Source of the DNA: an uncultured Caryophanales bacterium
GTDB taxonomy: Bacteria > Bacillota_I > Bacilli_A > RFN20 > CAG-826
NCBI GenBank assembly: GCA_947165725.1
Contig: CAMVBL010000012.1
Location: forward strand, 1 to 23,532
Length of the DNA stretch: 23,532 nucleotides
Direction: 5' to 3'
Shown one piece after another: positions 13,967-21,177 of this stretch (its first letter is position 1; every line of letters starts with the position of its first letter). Under the pieces are notes generated by a model. It had not been told where the DNA came from. It ran no database searches and was given only the letters and a program-made list of their open reading frames with translations. A program made the position numbers and the translations under genes.

Positions 13967-14847
13967 TTATAGAATTTCATTTCTTCGAAATACTTTTGAA
14001 TGACTTCATTAAATCTTTGATATAAGTCATCATCCTTATCTTTACCAGCGAAGCCAACGGCTTTATATTCGCCTCTTAAGGCTTTAACTTTTTCGATTTC
14101 TTCATCAGTGAATTCGGAGTTAGCAAGTAAGATTCTGGCTTTCTTAATTAATTCTTCTTTTTTCGCCGCTCTTTCTTCAAAGAGTTTAAGCATTTCGCCG
14201 TGTCTTTCCTTTTTCTTTTCTTGGAATTCATCCATTACTTTAGCGAAGTCTTTCCATAAGCGTTCATCGCCTTTACCAGAATAGCCAACTTCCTTCCATT
14301 CTTTTCTTAAGGCATCCATTTGAGCATTAGACTCTCTAATATCTTTGATATTGTTAACGATTTCTTTGGCTCTTTCGATGATGTTTTCTTTCTTAGCGCG
14401 TTTTTCTTCATTCGCTTTATCTAATTCTTCAAAGAATGCTCTTTTCTTCGCATAGAATTCATCTTTGATTTGTCTGAATTCATTCCTTAATTCATCATCT
14501 TGTTCTTTATTTCCAGCGCGACCGACTTTTCTAAAATCATTATTTAATTTATCGAGTTCACGGTTAGCCGCGAGGATTTCTTTTTTATCTAATAACTTTC
14601 TTGCTTGTTCAATGATAGCTTTCTTTTCTTCGAGTGGAGAAACGAGTAATTTTGGTTCCTTTTTAGCGAGTTCGTTAAATAGGGCAACCGCTTTATTTGT
14701 TTCATCTTGATCAAAGAAAGTTTCTTCATCGCGGTTAACGATGTATTTATATTCCCTTCTTACAAGTTGTAAATCTTGATTTCTGTCGTCTAAATTTTCT
14801 TCTGCTAGTAATTCTTTTACTAACGCAATAAATTCTTGTTTGGTCAT
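13960..14847 (-). CDS. DUF349 repeat protein
   Basis: The 295-residue protein is almost wholly alpha-helical and charged. It holds three DUF349 repeats, each with a W/F-x-x-V-G-x-x-G core: FRKVGRAGNKEQDDEL, WKEVGYSGKGDERLWKDF, and YKAVGFAGKDKDDDLYQRF. DUF349 proteins are widespread in bacteria and their biochemistry is poorly known. Here the N-terminal 70 residues differ from the repeats. The start is the ATG at 14847 with GGAGG 5 nt before it; the frame also allows a TTG at 14859. On the minus strand TTGAGG and TATAAG, 18 nt apart, lie upstream as a possible promoter. Confidence 0.88.
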   Translation of the reverse strand: MTKQEFIALVKELLAEENLDDRNQDLQLVRREYKYIVNRDEETFFDQDETNKAVALFNELAKKEPKLLVSPLEEKKAIIEQARKLLDKKEILAANRELDKLNNDFRKVGRAGNKEQDDELRNEFRQIKDEFYAKKRAFFEELDKANEEKRAKKENIIERAKEIVNNIKDIRESNAQMDALRKEWKEVGYSGKGDERLWKDFAKVMDEFQEKKKERHGEMLKLFEERAAKKEELIKKARILLANSEFTDEEIEKVKALRGEYKAVGFAGKDKDDDLYQRFNEVIQKYFEEMKFYKN

Positions 14848-14960
14848 AATATCCTCCAAGGTAGTCCTTATATATTGTAAATGGGTATTGCCTCAAATAA
14901 AAAGAATTTGATTAAAAAATACTTTTTTAGTGGTGGTTTTGCTATTTCAACGCTTTTTTG

Positions 14961-15012
14961 TTTACAAAAATATCCAGCATGGTATAGTAATAAGTTAGTT
15001 ATGACTAACTAA
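14961..15012 (+). promoter_or_regulatory. Promoter and metalloregulator-like operator of the ZIP gene
   Basis: TTTACA (14961-14966), 16-nt spacer, TATAGT (14983-14988), with TG for an extended -10. At the expected transcription start is a perfect palindrome TTAGTTA-TGAC-TAACTAA (14995-15012). It resembles the DtxR consensus (TTAGGTTAG...CTAACCTAA) and the streptococcal MntR/SloR-type sites. A metal-loaded repressor bound there would block transcription of the transporter. Confidence 0.65.
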
Positions 15013-15032
15013 CGAAAAAGGAGGGGAGATTT

Positions 15033-15827
15033 ATGAAACAAATTCTATATCCAATCATCGGTATATCATTAATCTTTATCTGCACAACGTTAGGTGCATT
15101 ATTTGTATTTTTTATCCGCAAAAAAGAAATCTCACCTAAATTAAATAAAATCTTCACTGGCTTTGCCGCAGGTGTGATGTTCTCAGCGTCTTTTTTCTCA
15201 CTTATTAAACCAGCTTTAGAATCTGAAGTTACTTATATGCCTTCTTGGCTAGTAGTGGTCATCTCAATCGTCTTAGGTGCCGGCTTCTTATGGGGCATTG
15301 ATAAACTTACTCCACACTTCCACGTGCAAGAAAACAAAGAAGAAGGTTTATCTGTTAAAAGAATGAGTAAAACATCAAAGATGTTCTTAGCGGTTACTAT
15401 CCATAATGTTCCAGAAGGTTTATCTGTTGGTATCGCCTTTGGTGTGGCCTTGTCTCAACCAGATAACGCTGCTTTATTATTAGGCGCTTTATTACTCGCT
15501 ATTGGTATTGGTATTCAAAATATCCCAGAAGGCGCAGTAGTGTCCCTACCAATCAAAGGTGAAACAGGATCAAGTGGTAAAGCTTTCTTATTCGGTATGT
15601 TATCAGGGGCAGTGGAACCAATCGCCGCTGTTATTGGTCTATTCTTAGCAATGCAAATCCAAGGCATTATGCCATGGGCTTTAGCCTTTGCCGCTGGTTG
15701 TATGATTTACGTAGTCGCGGAAGAAATGATTCCAGAAATGACAAGCGAAGGACATGACCACTTTGGTGTTTGGTCATTTATCATCGGCTTTGTCGTCATG
15801 CTAGCCCTGGATTGCATCCAATTCTAA
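15033..15827 (+). CDS. ZIP family divalent metal transporter
   Basis: This 264-residue membrane protein has eight helices. Helix IV has HNVPEG at residues 124-129 and helix V has QNIPEG at 162-167, the metal-binding pairs of ZIP transporters (a histidine in the second motif is Q here). A His-containing loop (THPHFHVQE-like, residues about 93-99) lies between helices III and IV. ZIP proteins move Zn, Mn or Fe into the cytoplasm; some bacterial members are broad. The ribosome site AAAGGAGGGGAG is strong. The DtxR/MntR-like palindrome at the promoter suggests repression by Mn or Fe (or Zn), fitting uptake. Confidence 0.93.
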   Translation: MKQILYPIIGISLIFICTTLGALFVFFIRKKEISPKLNKIFTGFAAGVMFSASFFSLIKPALESEVTYMPSWLVVVISIVLGAGFLWGIDKLTPHFHVQENKEEGLSVKRMSKTSKMFLAVTIHNVPEGLSVGIAFGVALSQPDNAALLLGALLLAIGIGIQNIPEGAVVSLPIKGETGSSGKAFLFGMLSGAVEPIAAVIGLFLAMQIQGIMPWALAFAAGCMIYVVAEEMIPEMTSEGHDHFGVWSFIIGFVVMLALDCIQF

Positions 15828-15844
15828 ATATTGGTACTAGAGTG

Positions 15845-15853
15845 TGATATAAT
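15845..15853 (+). promoter_or_regulatory. Extended -10 promoter, probable leaderless start
   Basis: TGATATAAT is followed after 6 nt by the ATG at 15860, so the mRNA should start at or within a base of the start codon. No Shine-Dalgarno sequence is present. Confidence 0.65.
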
Positions 15854-15859
15854 ATTTTT

Positions 15860-16930
15860 ATGCTCATTGAACAAGAAATATTTGCTTCTTATAAAGTTGA
15901 TTTTAATAAATTAATTCCCTATGGCTTTGATTGCTTTGGGGGTGTTTATACATATTCTAAAGATATATGTAATGATGAATTTAAAGCCTTAATCACCATT
16001 AATGAAAAAGGTGTAGTTAACGGCAAAGTCATTGAAAAAGCTTTTGATGAAGAATATAGCCAACTGAGAAATGAATCATTTCAAGGAGGCTTCGTGGGTG
16101 AAGTTAGAGAAACTTATAAAGCCTTATTAGAAGATATCAGAGATAAATGTTTCTTTAAAAGACCATTTGCGTCAGACCAGGCTAATCGCTTAATGTCACT
16201 TATTAAGGAAAGATATCACGAATTACCTGATTATCCTTTTGAAGATCCACATATCAAAAACTATGGTGTTTTTAGATATCACATCAACAAGAAATGGTAT
16301 GGCTTAGTGATGAATGTTAAAAAGTCAGTTCTAGGCTTTGATAGTGAAGAACTTATTGATGTCATCAATGTCAGGATTGATGAAGAAAACAGAGACAATA
16401 TTATTGATAATAAATCCATCTTCCATTCATACCACATGAACAAAAAGAAATGGGTCTCCATCCTTTTAGATGATTCACTCACTGATGAAGAAGTGATGTC
16501 ATATATCAATTATTCACGTAATTTCATGATTGGAAAAACTATCCGTAAAGGTAATGAAAGATTATATTTCATCCAACCATGTAATCCTAGATTCTATGAT
16601 TTAGAAGCTGCTTTTATAAGAGATAAAGGTGTCACAGGTTGGAAGCAATCTAGAAAAGTTAATGTTGGTGATATTTGTTATATGTATGTCGCTAATCCTG
16701 TCGGAGCGGTGAAATATAAATGCGAAGTGGTAGAAACAGATATTCCTTTTGAATATAAGTCAAAAGAAGTATCAATGACTAAATTAATGAAGATTAAACT
16801 ATTAGAAAAAGTGGAACACAATAATATCAATTTTGCTTATTTAAAAACCATTGGTATCTCACTTATCCGTGGACCAGTTTCCATACGCGAAGAAACTGCG
16901 AAAAAGATTGATACAAAAATAAAGGGATAG
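15860..16930 (+). CDS. MmcQ/YjbR-EVE fusion protein
   Basis: The 356-residue protein has two parts. Residues 1 to about 222 are MmcQ/YjbR-like (CyaY-like fold): PDYPFEDP, then FRYHINKKWYGLVMNV, FHSYHMNKKKWVSILLDDSL and a final SRNFMIGKT helix. Residues about 230-356 are an EVE domain: YFIQPCNPRFYDLEAAF, GVTGWKQSRKVNVGDICYMY and YKCEVVETDI. EVE/PUA-like domains bind modified bases in DNA or RNA and often serve in restriction or RNA surveillance. The YjbR part has proposed DNA binding. The gene starts without a leader (see promoter) and a small GNAT gene follows 3 nt after its stop. The target of the fusion is unknown. Confidence 0.85.
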   Translation: MLIEQEIFASYKVDFNKLIPYGFDCFGGVYTYSKDICNDEFKALITINEKGVVNGKVIEKAFDEEYSQLRNESFQGGFVGEVRETYKALLEDIRDKCFFKRPFASDQANRLMSLIKERYHELPDYPFEDPHIKNYGVFRYHINKKWYGLVMNVKKSVLGFDSEELIDVINVRIDEENRDNIIDNKSIFHSYHMNKKKWVSILLDDSLTDEEVMSYINYSRNFMIGKTIRKGNERLYFIQPCNPRFYDLEAAFIRDKGVTGWKQSRKVNVGDICYMYVANPVGAVKYKCEVVETDIPFEYKSKEVSMTKLMKIKLLEKVEHNNINFAYLKTIGISLIRGPVSIREETAKKIDTKIKG

Positions 16931-16933
16931 ATT

Positions 16934-17215
16934 ATGGAAGAAATTATCGTAAAAATGATCGCTAAAGAGAAAAGAAGCGTGGCTTTAAATAATGAGGATA
17001 TTATTGGGTACTGCCAATACAAGGAAGAAAACAATATCTGGTCTATCACTCATACAGTTGTGAAACAAGAGTTCGGTGGTAGAGGTATCGCTAAACGTTT
17101 AGTCTTAGCCGTCATTGAGGAAGCCAGAAAACAAAATAAAAAGATTAATCCAATTTGTTCCTATGCGAAAAAGATGATGGAAAGCAGTGACGAATATAAA
17201 GACGTTATTCAATAA
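16934..17215 (+). CDS. Small GNAT acetyltransferase, YjdJ/NATD1 type
   Basis: The 93-residue protein is of the short GNAT class (Acetyltransf_CG): a hydrophobic beta start, VVKQEFGGRGIAKRLV with the acetyl-CoA binding G-G-R-G-I-A, and PICSYAKKMMESSDEY as the usual C-terminal signature. It is probably an acetyl-CoA-dependent enzyme with unknown substrate. It follows the MmcQ-EVE gene by 3 nt and surely shares its transcript. Its last 11 nt overlap the end of the convergent deiminase gene, with no terminator between. Confidence 0.88.
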   Translation: MEEIIVKMIAKEKRSVALNNEDIIGYCQYKEENNIWSITHTVVKQEFGGRGIAKRLVLAVIEEARKQNKKINPICSYAKKMMESSDEYKDVIQ

Positions 17216-18911
17216 CAAAGTGGTGAGGGTCTAACTTACCACAAGTTGGATCAACATTATAATTATTATTAGCATCAGTGGCCTCGATGTAGTATTTCAC
17301 ATCGTCGCCACTTTTTAAACTATTAAAAACAAAAGTGTAGTTAGTGGTTTCTTCATACTTATTCATTGGATAAGTAACATATTCAGCATCATTAATTGAG
17401 TAGTGGATATTAACTTCACTCATCTCATTATTAGCATAGCTAACCACATTAGTCTTAACGACATATCTATCTTTTAAAGGCACATTACCGTAGTTAACAT
17501 CACGTGAATCAATAAAGACCATATTTTGGTCAGGTACTTCATGAGTACGGCAGTGTAAGGCATCAGTATTTAAGAAAGCGTTTTGATTAGAAGATGAGAA
17601 ACCTTGAAGGCCAACGACATCATAGCCAGGCAAAGCTTCTTTATAGACATTAAGCGCTCTTTCGTTATAAGAAGCATTGCTGCCTAAAGGCATATAAACA
17701 TGACCATTAGCGATTAATGAATTAGTGTAAGGAGCGACAGTGCTACCACCTGGTTCTTCAATACGATAAACACGGTAGTTATAACCATAAATACATTTAG
17801 TGTTCGCTAGTTCATTAGCGACCTTCTCATAATATTGGTAACGGGAATTAGTCTTTGGTAATTTAGCAACGATAATCTTATCAGGTGCGACAATCTTACC
17901 CCAGCAGTCAATATGGGCAATATAATCACCTTGTGGGTCGATAGTGATAACATAGTTATCAGTGCCGGTATAAGTTTTCATTAAAGAACGAACTCTTGCT
18001 TCGTTATTGTTATTTTCTTGAATGACTAAATCATCACTAAAAGCGGTGCCTCGTCCGTCTTGCATAAGATTACCACCCGTATGAGTGAGACTCATTGAGT
18101 CATAAGGCATATTAAAGTAAGAGGCTAGTTTACTTGGAACAGCATTTTGTTCCGTTCTCTGTGGTCTATTGTAATTAAAATTAACGATGGATAACTGCTT
18201 ATCTTTAAAGACATAGAATGGAGAGAAATCTCTCACCCAATAAGCATAGTCATCATCGATATTCATATCTAAGAAGGTCACATTATTGACGTTAACACCA
18301 GCATTAGTTAAATCAGTTCTTGCCTTTTCAATACGTGAATTGTTTTGATAATCAGGATTAACTAGAAGCAAGACCTTATTGTCTTTAGCGATAGTCTTAT
18401 AAACATTTAAAGGCATGTTATTTGGATAACACATCTTGACCATGGAAAGAGGTTCAAATTCACCAGGCATTCTTTTAGAGAAAGTCTCAATTGGTTCATA
18501 TGGATCTTCAATAGGTGTGCTACTACTAGAAGATGAACTACTAGATGAACTAGAAGGCATACTACTAGAAGAGGTAGAACTAGAACTTGATGAACTACTT
18601 GAACTGCTAGAGCTGGAAGAACTAGAACTAGATTGAACGCTACTAGATGAACTCACACTAGAACTAGTTGATGAACTAACGTTACTAGATGATGTAGAGG
18701 AACTACTTAAACTGGTAGCAACGCTACTTTCGCTTATGCTGCTAGATTGCTCACTAGAGGCGCTTTCACTTGAACTTGTCTCCTCAAAACTTGTGGAAGT
18801 GCTTGTGTCACTAGAAGAAAAACTAGACTCACTAGGAGCGTTAGTAACACAAGAAGATAAGAGCAAAGTGCCTAATAGCGATAATGAATAAAAAACCTTT
18901 AATTTCTTCAT
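17205..18911 (-). CDS. Secreted PPAD-like peptidylarginine/agmatine deiminase lipoprotein
   Basis: The protein has 568 residues. A lipoprotein signal peptide ends in LLLSSC (C21). Residues about 24-133 are a serine-rich tether with long poly-Ser runs. The catalytic domain (about 140-475) is of the guanidino-group modifying family: D228 in WVRDFSPF, GGN motif in HTGGNLMQDGRG, H333 and D335 in AHIDCWGK, and C454 in ALHCRTHEVP. The spacing (105, 2, 119) is close to that of Porphyromonas PPAD (D130, H236, D238, C351). The last 90 residues look like the Ig-like domain that follows PPAD. It would convert arginine or C-terminal peptidylarginine to citrulline at the cell surface. Agmatine deiminase is the alternative, but the tether, HCRTHEV and Ig-like tail favour peptidylarginine. 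A TATAAT box (18921-18926) lies 9 nt before ATG, without a ribosome site. Confidence 0.88.
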   Translation of the reverse strand: MKKLKVFYSLSLLGTLLLSSCVTNAPSESSFSSSDTSTSTSFEETSSSESASSEQSSSISESSVATSLSSSSTSSSNVSSSTSSSVSSSSSVQSSSSSSSSSSSSSSSSSSSTSSSSMPSSSSSSSSSSSSTPIEDPYEPIETFSKRMPGEFEPLSMVKMCYPNNMPLNVYKTIAKDNKVLLLVNPDYQNNSRIEKARTDLTNAGVNVNNVTFLDMNIDDDYAYWVRDFSPFYVFKDKQLSIVNFNYNRPQRTEQNAVPSKLASYFNMPYDSMSLTHTGGNLMQDGRGTAFSDDLVIQENNNNEARVRSLMKTYTGTDNYVITIDPQGDYIAHIDCWGKIVAPDKIIVAKLPKTNSRYQYYEKVANELANTKCIYGYNYRVYRIEEPGGSTVAPYTNSLIANGHVYMPLGSNASYNERALNVYKEALPGYDVVGLQGFSSSNQNAFLNTDALHCRTHEVPDQNMVFIDSRDVNYGNVPLKDRYVVKTNVVSYANNEMSEVNIHYSINDAEYVTYPMNKYEETTNYTFVFNSLKSGDDVKYYIEATDANNNYNVDPTCGKLDPHHFVIE

Positions 18912-18920
18912 ATAGCAAAG

Positions 18921-18926
18921 ATTATA
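18921..18926 (-). promoter_or_regulatory. -10 box of the deiminase gene, probable leaderless start
   Basis: On the minus strand TATAAT is followed after 9 nt by ATG at 18911. A start 6-8 nt after the box leaves at most a few leader bases, and no Shine-Dalgarno sequence can be seen. The -35 region is poor. Confidence 0.5.
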
Positions 18927-19012
18927 TATCCGTTTACCTGAATATATAAGCGCTTTTATAGATTGGCTTCACTCAATGTGATTACTTGCTAATTATGTAA
19001 CAGGTGATTGTC

Positions 19013-19040
19013 TTGAATATATCGATGTTTCTTATATAAT
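19013..19040 (+). promoter_or_regulatory. Promoter of the thioesterase gene
   Basis: TTGAAT (19013-19018), 16-nt spacer, TATAAT (19035-19040), then a ribosome site (AAGAGGA, about 19051-19057). Confidence 0.7.
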
Positions 19041-19065
19041 AAGTTGCAAAATAAGAGGACAAAAT

Positions 19066-19479
19066 ATGTATCAACATTTCGTGCAATATTATGAAACAGA
19101 TAAGATGGGTGTCACTCATCATTCAAACTATATTCGCTTTATGGAAGAAGCCAGATTAGACTTCTTTAAAAAGATTGGCTTTGATTATCTAGATTTTGAA
19201 AAGATGGGCGTGATGTCACCAGTAATTGGTTTAAATAACATCCGCTACAAAAGACCATCCACAGTGGGGGACACAATTGAAATTGAAACAAGTGTTAAAG
19301 CTTATAATTCAATCATCTTAACCATGCACTATGTGATGAGAGTAAAAGACACAGTCATCTTTGAAGGTGATAGTGATCATTGCTTCTTATCAAAAGAAGG
19401 AAAAATGCTTCCATTAGGTGATAAAAAGTTCCCAGAATTAGATCACAAATTAAAAGAATTACTCAACCAAGAAAAATAG
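19066..19479 (+). CDS. Hotdog acyl-CoA thioesterase, YbgC type
   Basis: The 137-residue protein is a 4HBT-type hotdog thioesterase. YYETDKMGVTHHSNYIRFME near the N-terminus has the catalytic aspartate (D13 region) and the downstream histidine/asparagine. The central helix MEEARLDFFKKIG and strands NNIRYKRPSTVGD and SDHCFLSKEGKMLPL complete the fold. It would hydrolyse acyl-CoA or acyl-ACP thioesters in the cytoplasm; the acyl substrate cannot be told. No tol-pal genes are near, as expected outside proteobacteria. It is monocistronic, followed by a separate promoter. Confidence 0.92.
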   Translation: MYQHFVQYYETDKMGVTHHSNYIRFMEEARLDFFKKIGFDYLDFEKMGVMSPVIGLNNIRYKRPSTVGDTIEIETSVKAYNSIILTMHYVMRVKDTVIFEGDSDHCFLSKEGKMLPLGDKKFPELDHKLKELLNQEK

Positions 19480-19496
19480 TAAAAACTTATAAACTT

Positions 19497-19535
19497 TTGC
19501 TTAAAGCAATGCTAAAATACTATTGCATATAGCAA
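19497..19535 (+). promoter_or_regulatory. Paired TTGC-N5-GCAA palindromes around a -10
   Basis: Two 13-bp palindromes of form TTGC-N5-GCAA (19497-19509 and 19523-19535) start 26 bp apart. Between them is TGCTAAAAT (19510-19518), an extended -10-like box. The second covers the expected transcription start. This looks like a promoter with two operators for a repressor; the regulator is not known. Confidence 0.5.
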
Positions 19536-19565
19536 ACAAATAATAATATTGGAGGAACATTTACT

Positions 19566-19790
19566 ATGGCAAAAAAGTCAGGCGGTAAGGATTATTTTGG
19601 ATTTCCGTGGATTGTTAGCTTAATTTTAGCAATCATCCCAATCACATCTTGGGTCTTTGGTTTCGTTACCAGATTCAAAGAAGGTCACTGGGTTTGTGCT
19701 TTAATCCGTTTAATCTTTGGTTGGAACATCATCTGGATTTTAGACATCATCTTCATGATTCTCACACATCACATTTTCAAATTGTTCTAA
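19566..19790 (+). CDS. Small two-helix membrane protein
   Basis: This 74-residue protein has a good ribosome site (TTGGAGG). After a basic start (MAKKSGGKDYFGF) come two hydrophobic segments (about 15-35 and 46-68) parted by a TRFKEGHW turn. The topology and the late GW in IRLIFGWNIIWILD recall Pmp3/YqaE-like small membrane proteins, but the match is too weak to name it. A terminator follows. Confidence 0.65.
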   Translation: MAKKSGGKDYFGFPWIVSLILAIIPITSWVFGFVTRFKEGHWVCALIRLIFGWNIIWILDIIFMILTHHIFKLF

Positions 19791-19806
19791 TTCTTTTTAA
19801 ACCAAT

Positions 19807-19832
19807 AAAAGGCGGGGCAAACCCGCTTTTTT
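19807..19832 (+). terminator. Rho-independent terminator
   Basis: A 10-bp stem (AAAAGGCGGG with CCCGCTTTTT, one G-U pair) with a 5-nt loop and a T run to 19832 ends the small membrane protein gene. Confidence 0.88.
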
Positions 19833-19869
19833 AATGCTACAAAAATAATCGAATAAATACGATTATTAA

Positions 19870-19898
19870 TTGATAATTATATTCTATTTTGCTATATT
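19870..19898 (+). promoter_or_regulatory. Promoter of the ThrE operon
   Basis: TTGATA (19870-19875), 17-nt spacer, TATATT (19893-19898). The expected start near 19905 leaves about 4 nt before the ATG at 19909, so this is another nearly leaderless gene. Confidence 0.65.
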
Positions 19899-19908
19899 TT
19901 ATGCGTAT

Positions 19909-21177
19909 ATGGAAAGAATCGATTATATTTTAGACTTTTGTAAAGAACTCGCTAAACAAATGATTGTCTGTGGGGCTAATATCGAAAGAGTGGATCTCTG
20001 CATTGAACATTTATGTCACGCTTATGGTCTTCACGATGTGACATGCGCTAACTTGACCACTCGTATTTCCATTTCCGCGAAGGACGAACAAAAAAACTAT
20101 GCCCATAGACAAACCGATGTTCCTCCTCAAGCCTTTAACTTAGAAAGACTTAAAAAGCTCAATCACCTTTACTACAAAGTTAAAGAAACAACCCCAGATG
20201 AAAAGACACTTTATGATTTACTCCATGAAGTTAAATCTAATGACTTCCCATGGTGGATTATGCTTGGTGGTTATCTTGTCGCAATGGCGGCATTAGCAAG
20301 AATCTTCCTTGCTGGCCCAGCGGAATTATTAATCACTTTATTAAACACTGTCATCTTGTTCTTTTTAGGCAAGTTATCTTCTAAGATTAGATTAAATAAA
20401 ATCGTCACAAACTTTGTTTGTATGCTCCTATGTTCGACGATAGCGATATTGTTCTACGCTGCCGGGTTTATAAACAATTTCTATATCGTTATTATCACTA
20501 ATGCCTTCTTCTTAATACCAGGTATTCAAATGGTTAACTGCGCCAGAAACTTATTGTGTGGTAATGAGATGAATGGTGTTATTGATTTACTCAAAGTCTT
20601 GTTAGAAGTTTGCACAATCGTGGCAGGTATGGCCGCTGCATACGCGATGCTTGGTAATCTAGCGGGTGAACTTCTCATCCAAGACTTCATTAATGCTCTT
20701 GGAAATAACAGTTTACTCCGTTCATTTGAATTAATTGGCTTATCATTTATTGCTTCCGCTGGCTTTGGTGTGGTCTTTAACATTCAATGGAAAGACTTAA
20801 TCTATGCTGCTATAGGTGGCACAATCGTGAGAATTGTTTATATCGGCTTACAAGCCGCTATTCCTGAATATCGTTTTATCTTCACAATTGCAGCGGCATT
20901 CTGTGCTGCTTTATATTCCGAAATCTTAGCATTAGTGAAGAAAGAACCATCTGTTTTATATCGTTATCCATCTATTGTTCCTCTTATTCCTGGTGACTTA
21001 TTCTTCTATGTCGCCGCTGGTATTATCTGGGGAAATACTGAATTAATTACTACACATGGCCCAACATTAGGTCTTGTTCTTGTTGGTATTTCCTTAGGCT
21101 TCGTTTTATGTTCCACAATCGTGCACTATATTAGAAAATTCAAATTCCTAAGGACTTCCAACGATGAAGCAAAATAA
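19909..21177 (+). CDS. Threonine/serine exporter, ThrE family
   Basis: The 422-residue protein joins both halves of the ThrE family. An N-terminal soluble part has CGANIERVDLCIEHLCHAYG and RISISAKDEQ. The N-terminal membrane block (about 125-265) and the C-terminal block (about 275-420) have around five helices each, with NALGNNSLLRSFELIG between them. ThrE exports threonine and serine using the proton gradient. I chose the ATG at 19909 because the promoter would leave an upstream TTG at 19870 untranscribed. Its end overlaps the next gene by 14 nt. Confidence 0.9.
   Translation: MERIDYILDFCKELAKQMIVCGANIERVDLCIEHLCHAYGLHDVTCANLTTRISISAKDEQKNYAHRQTDVPPQAFNLERLKKLNHLYYKVKETTPDEKTLYDLLHEVKSNDFPWWIMLGGYLVAMAALARIFLAGPAELLITLLNTVILFFLGKLSSKIRLNKIVTNFVCMLLCSTIAILFYAAGFINNFYIVIITNAFFLIPGIQMVNCARNLLCGNEMNGVIDLLKVLLEVCTIVAGMAAAYAMLGNLAGELLIQDFINALGNNSLLRSFELIGLSFIASAGFGVVFNIQWKDLIYAAIGGTIVRIVYIGLQAAIPEYRFIFTIAAAFCAALYSEILALVKKEPSVLYRYPSIVPLIPGDLFFYVAAGIIWGNTELITTHGPTLGLVLVGISLGFVLCSTIVHYIRKFKFLRTSNDEAK

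Noticed and set aside
14465..14710. Serine-rich plus-strand frame within the DUF349 gene
   Set aside because: Antisense of Glu/Lys-rich coding sequence; the DUF349 repeats on the minus strand are real.
18436..18636. Open frame of Glu/Leu repeats opposite the deiminase gene
   Set aside because: It is the antisense of the poly-serine tract; composition is explained by the coding strand and there is no ribosome site.
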